A stretch of DNA of 64,000 nucleotides from Alphaproteobacteria bacterium (GTDB taxonomy: Bacteria > Pseudomonadota > Alphaproteobacteria > Thalassobaculales > Thalassobaculaceae): the NCBI GenBank assembly GCA_022822665.1, contig JAJEAR010000058.1:1-64000 (forward strand), in the 5' to 3' direction. Position numbers and translations under genes: made by a program. Positions 36,158 through 43,327 of the stretch are shown here, one piece after another. The notes under the pieces were generated by a model that saw nothing but the letters and a program-made list of their open reading frames with translations, did not search any database and was not told where the DNA came from. The number at the start of each line of letters is the position of its first letter. Positions within the stretch are counted from its first letter, which is position 1.

Positions 36158-36187
36158 CATATACTTCGCGCCCGGCGATTACCACAA
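36158..36187 (-). promoter_or_regulatory. candidate promoter for acpP-fabF
   Basis: On the minus strand TTGTGG (36182-36187), an 18-base spacer and TATATG (36158-36163). The start point would be near 36151, giving an untranslated leader of about 80 bases before acpP. The AT-rich -10 stands out from its surroundings. Confidence 0.45.
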
Positions 36188-36224
36188 GTTCCCCTCGCTT
36201 GCCTAGTTCCGGCGCACCCGTCTC

Positions 36225-37529
36225 CTAGCCGAGCACCGAGAAGCTTGACTGTTCGTTGACCGGCCGCCGGCGCGAATAGAATCCGGTGTCGATGTCGCGG
36301 TCGATGCGGGGCAACCGGAACCGCATCGGACCGGCGTCATGGTCACCCCCGTTTTCGCACCATTCCACCAGCGCGGCCATCATCTTTCCAGCGATCGCCG
36401 CGTTCTTGAACTGGTTGCCGCTCGAACCGCAGGCCATGTAGTAGCCGTCAAGCGCCGAACGGTCGTAGATCGGGATCCAGTCGGTCGAGGCGTCGTAGAG
36501 GTCAACGACCCCGCGCGCCCGGTTGGGAATACCGAGCGCCGGAACCCGTTGCGCGTAGCGCATGGCCTGGGTCGTCCACTGCTCGGTGAAACCGCGGTCG
36601 TAGGCCTGGTCATCATCGGGGTACACGTGCGGATCGCACGGAGGATCCTCGCTGCCGATGAGGATGTGATTGCCGTGTTCCGGCCGGCAGTAGCAGGCGA
36701 TGTCCCCGTCGGACACGACGGTCCCGTTGCGCTCGAAATCGAACCCTTCCGGTGCCGGTACATGGACCACTTCCTGGCGCAGGGGACGGGTTGCGATCGT
36801 CATGTCGTCCAACACGCCCGCGAGCGCGTTGATCCGCGCGGAGCCCGGGCCGGCCACGTTGATCACCACCGGCGCATCGATCACCTCGCCGTCGTCGAGC
36901 CGCACACCGGCAACCCGGCCGTTCCGCTGCACGATCGCGGCGACCGTCGCGCCGAGCCGGATCCGGGCACCGTGGCGGACCGCCGCATCGGCCAGGTTGC
37001 GCGCCGCCAGCGCCGGATCGGTGACGTAGCCCCCGTTCGGCCAGTAGACGGCGCCCTCGATCCGGTTCCCGTTCGGCTGGCCGAAATCCGGGTCGTCAGG
37101 CCGCTTCGCCGGAGCGAAACTCTCCAGCGAGTAGACCGGCAGCCGATCGAGGATCTGCGCACTGTCCCACTCCTCGAACGGGCAGTCGAGCATGGCGCTG
37201 AACCGCATGTGCCGGGCGAGTTGCCCGTTGCCGTCCGTCTTCATGACCAGGCAACCGATTTCCCTGAACCGTGCAAGGTCGCTGCCGGACGGGGCTTCGA
37301 GGTATTCGGCCCAGTCACGCCAGTAGTGGTACCCTTCCCAGGCAAACGCGGTCCCGTCAAAGGTCGAGTAGTGCATGCGCACGATGGCGCAGGAGCCGGC
37401 GGTGGAGCCGTGACCGATTTCCCGGTTGCGATCGAGCGACAGCGTCTTCCACCCGGCCCTGGCAAGTTCGAGGCTGATCGCCGAGCCGATCACCCCGGTC
37501 CCGATAATGATGGCATCCGGCTTGCTCAT
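36225..37529 (-). CDS. FAD-dependent amino acid / amine oxidoreductase (DAO family)
   Basis: A 434-residue flavoprotein of the D-amino-acid oxidase / sarcosine oxidase / glycerol-3-phosphate dehydrogenase family. FAD motif IIGTGVIGSAISLELARAG near residue 8, GSTAGSCAIVRMHYS following the second dinucleotide strand, and late ACGSSGNQFKNAAIAGKMMAALVE. It oxidises a C-N or C-O bond and probably reduces oxygen or an acceptor; the substrate is unknown. ATG 37529 has GGAGGAGA just upstream. It runs towards acpP but is probably an independent insertion into the fab cluster, as the flanking genes are unrelated. Confidence 0.85.
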   Translation of the reverse strand: MSKPDAIIIGTGVIGSAISLELARAGWKTLSLDRNREIGHGSTAGSCAIVRMHYSTFDGTAFAWEGYHYWRDWAEYLEAPSGSDLARFREIGCLVMKTDGNGQLARHMRFSAMLDCPFEEWDSAQILDRLPVYSLESFAPAKRPDDPDFGQPNGNRIEGAVYWPNGGYVTDPALAARNLADAAVRHGARIRLGATVAAIVQRNGRVAGVRLDDGEVIDAPVVINVAGPGSARINALAGVLDDMTIATRPLRQEVVHVPAPEGFDFERNGTVVSDGDIACYCRPEHGNHILIGSEDPPCDPHVYPDDDQAYDRGFTEQWTTQAMRYAQRVPALGIPNRARGVVDLYDASTDWIPIYDRSALDGYYMACGSSGNQFKNAAIAGKMMAALVEWCENGGDHDAGPMRFRLPRIDRDIDTGFYSRRRPVNEQSSFSVLG

Positions 37530-37659
37530 GATGTCTCCTCCCCCCGCCCGGCATGGACCCTGCGTGCGGCACGTCCCCGTCCGGGCCGGTTGACATGGTG
37601 GCGGACCTCTCGGGTACGCTATCGATCCGCGTACCCCTCCGCTACCCGGAACACGAGCC

Positions 37660-38619
37660 ATGTCCGCGACCCATCACCTGTCCCCCTCTCCGTCCACGGT
37701 GCACTGGGGTTTCTTTGACGCCGCTCTCGATCCGGTGCTCGAGATCGCGTCCGGTGACACGCTGGTGCTTGAATCGGTCTCCGGCGGACCGGAGGTCCTG
37801 CCCGGGCCGGGCTACCACGTGCCGCCGGAGCTGCTCGACATCCACCGGGAGGTCCCGCGTCCCCTGCCCGGGCACCTGCTCACCGGACCGGTCAGGGTCA
37901 GCGGTGCGCGCGCCGGTCAGGTGCTGCAGGTCGACATCCTCGAGGTCGGCCTGCGCCAGGACTGGGGCTACAACTACATCAAGCCGCTGATGGGCGCGCT
38001 GGCCGGCGAGTTCCCGGAAACCGTGCAGATGACCATTCGCCTGCACGCCGGGAGCGGCGAGGAGGAAGGCGAGGCGGAACTCCCCTGGGGTACGCGGCTG
38101 CCGCTCAGGCCCTTCTTCGGCGTCATGGGCTGCGCGCCTCCACCCGCCTGGGGGATGATCAGCTCGATCCAGCCCCGGGCCCACGGCGGCAACATGGACA
38201 ACAAGGAACTGATCGCGGGCACGACACTGTACCTGCCGGTCTTCGTCGACGGCGCCCTGTTTTCCGCCGGAGACGGACACGGCTGCCAGGGCGACGGGGA
38301 GGTGTGCGTGACCGCGGTGGAGACGGCGCTGCGCGGGCGCTTCCGACTCACCGTGCGCGACGACATCCGCTGTGACCTGCCGTGGGCGGAGACCCCGGAG
38401 AGCCTGATCACCATGGCGTTCGACGAGGACCTCGATGCCGCCGCCCGGGAGGCGCTGCGCCAGATGATCGGGCAGATCACCGCGCGCACCAACCTTGGCC
38501 CGGCCCAGGCCTACCAGCTGTGCTCGCTCGCCGCCGATCTCCGGGTGACCCAGATCGTCAACGGCAACAAGGGCATCCACGTCGTCCTGCCGAGAACGGC
38601 TCTCGCCGGACCGACATGA
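37660..38619 (+). CDS. acetamidase/formamidase family protein
   Basis: A 319-residue FmdA_AmdA family amidohydrolase that releases ammonia from short amides. Visible family pieces: TVHWGFFDAALDPVLEIASGDTL, HLLTGPVRVSGARAGQVLQVDILEV, PRAHGGNMDNKELIAGTTLYLPV, and SAGDGHGCQGDGEVCVTAVE. The gene is divergent from the FAD oxidase, 130 bases away, so the pair may share regulation in nitrogen scavenging; this is inference. Confidence 0.87.
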   Translation: MSATHHLSPSPSTVHWGFFDAALDPVLEIASGDTLVLESVSGGPEVLPGPGYHVPPELLDIHREVPRPLPGHLLTGPVRVSGARAGQVLQVDILEVGLRQDWGYNYIKPLMGALAGEFPETVQMTIRLHAGSGEEEGEAELPWGTRLPLRPFFGVMGCAPPPAWGMISSIQPRAHGGNMDNKELIAGTTLYLPVFVDGALFSAGDGHGCQGDGEVCVTAVETALRGRFRLTVRDDIRCDLPWAETPESLITMAFDEDLDAAAREALRQMIGQITARTNLGPAQAYQLCSLAADLRVTQIVNGNKGIHVVLPRTALAGPT

Positions 38620-38768
38620 CGGACCCCCGGCCCACCGTGGCCGGTGCCGGGCCCGATCGGCGGCCGCGGCGCCTTCATCCCCGCCAACCTGCCGGCCCGG
38701 GAACCGCTACGCACCGAGCCGGAGGACCGGGACCGCCCTGAACTCCATGGAACTCTTATATCGAATAC

Positions 38769-38806
38769 TTGACAGGCATTTCTCTCCTGTATATCCAACA
38801 TATGTT
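38769..38806 (+). promoter_or_regulatory. AT-rich promoter-like region upstream of the tnpB relic
   Basis: TTGACA at 38769-38774 is followed after 15-17 bases by TATATCC (38790-38796). The 10-base palindrome AACATATGTT is at 38797-38806. The stretch about 38750-38835 is conspicuously AT-rich in this G+C-rich window, as at insertion element edges. Whether it belongs to the element end or is a promoter is open. Confidence 0.4.
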
Positions 38807-38841
38807 CATATAAATACCCTGTATTGTTCAGAAGTCACCGC

Positions 38842-39431
38842 ATGCCACACGAGCCGAAACCACAGCCCGAATACCGCCAGGTCACATACCGGGTCCTGTT
38901 CGACAGCCCGGCGATGGCCAGACGCCTGGCCGCGGTTTCCGGCGCCTGTCGGTTCGTCTGGAACCGGATGCTGGATCGCCAGCAACAGCTCCTCGAGGAC
39001 GCGCGCCTGAACGGCGCGACGCAGCCGGCACCATCGTCGTCGAGAACCTGGAGACGGGGCGCATGACGCGGAGCGCGAAGGGAACGGCCGAGGAGCCGGG
39101 GCGGAACGTGAAGGCAAAGGCAGGGCTGAACCGGGAGATCCTCGCAACCGGCTGGGGAAATCTGCGCCGGATGCTGGAGTACAAGGCACTCCGGGTCATC
39201 GCGGTCGATCCCCGGCACACCAGCCAGACCTGTGCGGCTTGCGGGCATGTCGATGCCCGCTCCCGGCGCGCCCGGGCATTCGAGTGCGTGGTCTGCGGCC
39301 ACGTGGATCACGCGGACCTGAACGCGGCCCGCAACATCCGGCGTCGGGGACTGGCGCTGCTGCACGACGAGGAGCGTTCGGTTCTGCCGACTCCCGTGAC
39401 CCGTGAAACGGATCGGTGGCTGGCGGCGTGA
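38842..39431 (+). pseudogene. tnpB: IS200/IS605-family TnpB relic with internal deletion
   Basis: The N-terminus begins at ATG 38842 and shows the TnpB helix-turn start (YRVLFDSPAMARRLAAVSGACRFVWNRMLDRQQQLL). Near base 39015 the homologous frame changes: in the next frame IVVENLETGRMTRSAKG corresponds to the RuvC-II Glu region, and then TCAACG...ECVVCG gives the zinc ribbon, with HADLNAARNI holding the RuvC-III Asp. About 200 residues (the RuvC-I Asp and recognition lobe) are missing against a normal length near 400, so guide-directed cleavage is lost. No tnpA gene or clear element ends were seen; it may be a decayed IS1341-like element. Confidence 0.78.
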
Positions 39432-39642
39432 CGCTGTCAACAAATCGACAAGAGTCCCAACTCCATTCCCCTTGCCCGGTCCGGGGTACCGGCCCTCGCA
39501 CCGTCAGGCAGGATTTCACCGGATCAGCGGCGCTGTCGCGCCGCAAACCGGTCCTGTGCACCCTCCGGCGTTCTCGTCTACCATGCGCCCTCCGGCATGT
39601 TCCGGTCCGCAACACGCCACCTTCCTGCAGGGAACCTCAACC

Positions 39643-41235
39643 ATGTCGCTTACCCATGCTCCCGTTCGCGCCCTTGGCGGCGTGGTCGCCTCGGCCCACC
39701 CCCTTGCCTCTTCGGCGGGAGCCGAAATGCTGCAGGCCGGCGGCACTGCCTTCGACGCAGTCGTGGCGACGGCAGCAACCCTGAACGTCGTCGAGCCGTT
39801 CATGTCCGGTCTGGCCGGGCTCGGCATGGCCACCTTCTGGGACGCATCGGAGCGCCGGGTCCGCAGTCTCGACTTCACCCCGCCGGTCCCGGCCGGGTTC
39901 GACCCGACCCGGGTCAGCCGGGAGTCGATCGTCAGCGGCCCGATGGCGAGCGGCGTACCCGGCAACCTGGCGGGCTGGTGCACCCTGCACGAGACCCGCG
40001 GCTCCCTGCCGCTTGCACGCGTGCTCGAACCCGCGATCCGGCATGCGCGCAACGGCTTTCCGCTCTCCGCGCTCTACTGCCATCTCGCGAAGGCTACCGC
40101 GCCGCATGCGAGCGGGGCCGAGTGGCACAGGGTCTACCGGCCCACCGGCCAGGAGCCCCGGCAGGAGGAAATTCTCAGGCAACCCGACCTGGCCTCCACG
40201 CTCGAGGCCATCGCCGCCGACGGACCGGGCCACCTGTACGGCGGGCCGCTCGGGTCGGCGATGGTCGCCCACCTCGGCCAACACGGCGGATGTCTTTCCA
40301 TGCAGGATCTCGCGGCGGTCCGGCCCGAATTCGAGGACCCGATTTCCGCCGGCTATCGCGGGCTGATTGCACATGTCCCCCCGCCGCCCTGCGAAGCCTT
40401 CCAGTTCCTGCTGACGCTTCGCATCCTCGACGGGTTCGACCTCGGTTCACTCGAACACCTGGGAGCGAACCATCTCGACCTTGTCCTGCGCTCCATCCGG
40501 CTTGCCGCCGAGACACGGATCATGAACAACAACCGCAGCCGGGCCGAGATCGAGGCACTGCTGGGCGAAGGCGAGGTCGCGGCGCTGCGCAACCGCGTCT
40601 CCGACCCCCGGCCGGTCGACGGACGCACCGAGCAGTTCGGTGACGCGCCGCCGCCCGAGGTCGCCGACGCCCGGGGACATACCACCTCGATGTCGGTCGC
40701 CGACCGGTTCGGAAACATGGTCTGCATCACCCAGAGCCTCGGCTCGCAGTGGGGATCGACGGTCGTCATTCCAGGCACCGGCGTGTGCATGAACAACTTC
40801 ATGAACTGGGGCGATCTCAGTCCCGCCTCCCCGAACTACCTGGTAGGCGGCAGGAGATGGGCCATGTGCCTGTCGCCCGCCATCTGCACCCGCGACGGGC
40901 ATGCGACGCTCGCGATCGGAACCCCGGGCAGCTACGGCATCATGCAGACCCAGGCCCAGGCCATGGTCCACCACGTCGATTTCGGGCTGAACATCCGCGA
41001 GGCCATCGAGGCGCCCCGCGCCAGGCTGTTCGATGGCCGCCGCGTCGTGGTGGAGGACCGGATCGCGGACGCGGTCGTCACGACGCTCGGGGACCGGGGC
41101 CACGAAGTCGAACGGGCGGAGGCCGGATTTACCATGCTGTGCGGCGGCATGCAGGCGGTCATGCGCGACCCCGAGACCGGGGCACTGCTGGGAACCGCGG
41201 ACCCGCGCCGCGACGGATCGGCAGTCGGGATCTGA
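39643..41235 (+). CDS. gamma-glutamyltransferase family protein
   Basis: A 530-residue member of the Ntn-hydrolase GGT superfamily, self-cleaving before a Thr nucleophile. Features: GGVVASAHPLASSAGAEMLQAGGTAFDAVVA, SGPMASGVPGNLAGW, and DARGHTTSMSVADRFGNMVCITQSLGS where the Thr of GHTT is the expected nucleophile, then NNFMNWGD. No signal peptide is apparent, unlike secreted GGTs, so it may be a cytosolic acylase or cephalosporin-acylase-like enzyme. ATG 39643 follows AGGGA; longer upstream frames are noise. It converges on the 41240 gene with a gap of four bases. Confidence 0.83.
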   Translation: MSLTHAPVRALGGVVASAHPLASSAGAEMLQAGGTAFDAVVATAATLNVVEPFMSGLAGLGMATFWDASERRVRSLDFTPPVPAGFDPTRVSRESIVSGPMASGVPGNLAGWCTLHETRGSLPLARVLEPAIRHARNGFPLSALYCHLAKATAPHASGAEWHRVYRPTGQEPRQEEILRQPDLASTLEAIAADGPGHLYGGPLGSAMVAHLGQHGGCLSMQDLAAVRPEFEDPISAGYRGLIAHVPPPPCEAFQFLLTLRILDGFDLGSLEHLGANHLDLVLRSIRLAAETRIMNNNRSRAEIEALLGEGEVAALRNRVSDPRPVDGRTEQFGDAPPPEVADARGHTTSMSVADRFGNMVCITQSLGSQWGSTVVIPGTGVCMNNFMNWGDLSPASPNYLVGGRRWAMCLSPAICTRDGHATLAIGTPGSYGIMQTQAQAMVHHVDFGLNIREAIEAPRARLFDGRRVVVEDRIADAVVTTLGDRGHEVERAEAGFTMLCGGMQAVMRDPETGALLGTADPRRDGSAVGI

Positions 41236-41239
41236 ACTC

Positions 41240-43327
41240 TCAGTCGGCCTCGCGCCGCCAGGCGAGGATCGCACTGCCCAGCAACAGGACCAGGGCCAGC
41301 AGCTCCGGCAGAAGCCGGGTCGTGTGAACCCCGGTCACGTCATGGGACTCGTTGGCGCGCAGTCCCAGCCAGCCGCGGCCTGCCGCGGCGCGGCCGGGCC
41401 GGACCCGGCGCACGGCGGGCGTGCCGTCATCTCCCGCCCAGAACACACCTCCGCCGGTGGCCTGCGCCACGGGGCCGACGATGTCCGCCGTCGTGGGCAG
41501 CCGCGCGAACTCGAGGTCGTTGAGGTCGCCGAGCGCAACCAGGCGGACCAGGTCCCCATCGGAAAAACGGTACAGGCCGACCCGGTCCGCCTCGAAGGCC
41601 GCGGTATGGGTCCCGATCCCGATCCGCTCCAGTTCCCGGGTCTCGCTGTGCCCGCCCGGCGCGGTCATGGTCACCGACATGGCGATATCGTCCATGGACC
41701 GGCGGATGACTTCGATCCGTTTGCCGGTCACGGTCGCACGCAGGTCGTTTTCCTCCAGGGCCGGTTCCTTCATGAGCCAGTGTGCGAGACGCCGCAGCAG
41801 TTCGGCCTGCGGCCCGCCACCCTCGTAGCCCCGGCTCCACAGCCAGACATGGTCGGACAGCAGCTGCGCCACCCTGCCGTCCCCGATCCTGGCAAGCATC
41901 AGCAGCGGCCGTCCCCCGACCCCCTCGAACAGCACGTCCCCCTGCCGGGTGTCGGCCTCGACATGGCGGAGCCAGCGGCCCCAGCTCGCTTCCGAAATGC
42001 GGATCCCGTCCCGGTCCATTTCCCCGCCCCCCGGCAGGCCGGCGGTGACCGGGTGACGAAACCCCTGTTCGGTGATCCGCGGCCGGAAACCGGCCTCGAT
42101 GACGTTGCCGAGAGGAGACGACGGCAGGATCTCGCCGAGCGGTGTTGCGGCGATCGACAAACGTCCGGCAAACATCGGTCCCGAGGCCACCAGCAATGCC
42201 CCGCCCGAGCGGACGTAGTTGACGATGTTCGCCAGGTACACCCGCGGCACCACGCCGCGGCGGTGATAGTGGTCGAGCACGATCAGGTCGAAACCGTCGA
42301 TCTTCATCTCGAACAGCTCGCGCGCCGGGAACGGGATCAGCGTCAGCTCGCGCACCGGCGTTCCGTCCTGTTTTTCGGACGGTCTCAGCACCGTGAAATG
42401 CACCAGGTCGACTGCCGGATCGGCCTTGAGGAGCGATCGCCAGGTCCGCTCCCCGGCGTGGGGCGTTCCCGAGACCAGCAACACGCGCAGCCGGTCCCGG
42501 ACCGCGTTGATCGCGTGGGCCACCCGGTTGTTGACGGCACCGAGTTCGTCTGACCGTTCCGCGACCTCGATTTCCACGATGGTCTCGCCGGCACGGGTGA
42601 GTTCGAACACCAGCTCCTGATTCCGCTGGACCGGCACGTTCATGGTCCTGAACGGTTCGCCGTCAACCAGAACAGATACCGGAACAACCGTGCCAGCCGG
42701 GACCCCGGCGTCCTCCACCCGGAACCTGATGCCGACCGTATGGCCCACCATGCCGAAGGTCGGCGCCTGTTCGATTACGATCCTCCGGTCATCCTCGCCA
42801 CGCCTGCCGGTTAGCACCAGGTGGAACGGCGCCGGCAACCGGGTCCGGTCAGGAGCGGCATCAGTGTCGTGAACCTGTCCGTCGGTGATGGCGACGATCG
42901 CTGCGAGCCGGTGGTCGGGGATATCGCCGCGCACGCGGGAAATCGCGTCGAACAGGCGGGTTCCGCGCCGGCGCGTTCCCTGCGTCCGCACGATCCGGAA
43001 CTCGAGGTCGGACCGGCCCTGCATCGACGCCTGCAAGTCCGCAAGCACCCGTTCCCTGATCTTGGCCCGGTCGCCCACGCCCTGGCTGGCACTGTCGTCA
43101 ACGACGAGCACCGCGACATCGGCCCGCGGCTCGCGTGTCTCGCGGACCAGGGTCGGATTGGCAAGGGTGAGCAGGAAAACCGCCACGGCGAACGCCCGCC
43201 ACGCAATGCCGGACGCACCGACCCGCAGGCCCCAGCCGACCAGGAGCACGGCCACGAACGCAATGGCTCCGAAGGCCCACGGGTTGAGCAGCGGTTCGAT
43301 GTCCAGGCCGACCGCGTCCGCCATCAC
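41240..43327 (-). CDS. large membrane protein, glutamine-amidotransferase-like / BatA-associated
   Basis: A 695-residue membrane protein with two N-terminal hydrophobic segments (about residues 17-60), a region with vWA-like opening DVAVLVVDDSASQ, a beta-rich middle, and a C-terminal hydrophobic helix (LLPELLALVLLLGSAILAWRR). An internal part, including FDLIVLDHYHRRGVVPRVYLANIVNYVRSGGALLVASGP, resembles a ThuA/glutamine-amidotransferase-like fold (DUF1355-like). It has no assigned enzyme function. Its start overlaps the stop of the DUF4159 gene (ATGA, 43324-43327), so it is last in a moxR operon. Confidence 0.72.
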   Translation of the reverse strand: MMADAVGLDIEPLLNPWAFGAIAFVAVLLVGWGLRVGASGIAWRAFAVAVFLLTLANPTLVRETREPRADVAVLVVDDSASQGVGDRAKIRERVLADLQASMQGRSDLEFRIVRTQGTRRRGTRLFDAISRVRGDIPDHRLAAIVAITDGQVHDTDAAPDRTRLPAPFHLVLTGRRGEDDRRIVIEQAPTFGMVGHTVGIRFRVEDAGVPAGTVVPVSVLVDGEPFRTMNVPVQRNQELVFELTRAGETIVEIEVAERSDELGAVNNRVAHAINAVRDRLRVLLVSGTPHAGERTWRSLLKADPAVDLVHFTVLRPSEKQDGTPVRELTLIPFPARELFEMKIDGFDLIVLDHYHRRGVVPRVYLANIVNYVRSGGALLVASGPMFAGRLSIAATPLGEILPSSPLGNVIEAGFRPRITEQGFRHPVTAGLPGGGEMDRDGIRISEASWGRWLRHVEADTRQGDVLFEGVGGRPLLMLARIGDGRVAQLLSDHVWLWSRGYEGGGPQAELLRRLAHWLMKEPALEENDLRATVTGKRIEVIRRSMDDIAMSVTMTAPGGHSETRELERIGIGTHTAAFEADRVGLYRFSDGDLVRLVALGDLNDLEFARLPTTADIVGPVAQATGGGVFWAGDDGTPAVRRVRPGRAAAGRGWLGLRANESHDVTGVHTTRLLPELLALVLLLGSAILAWRREAD

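Noticed and set aside
39432..39642. IS200/IS605 right end or guide RNA downstream of the tnpB relic
   Set aside because: No convincing hairpin or conserved terminal motif could be identified by eye.
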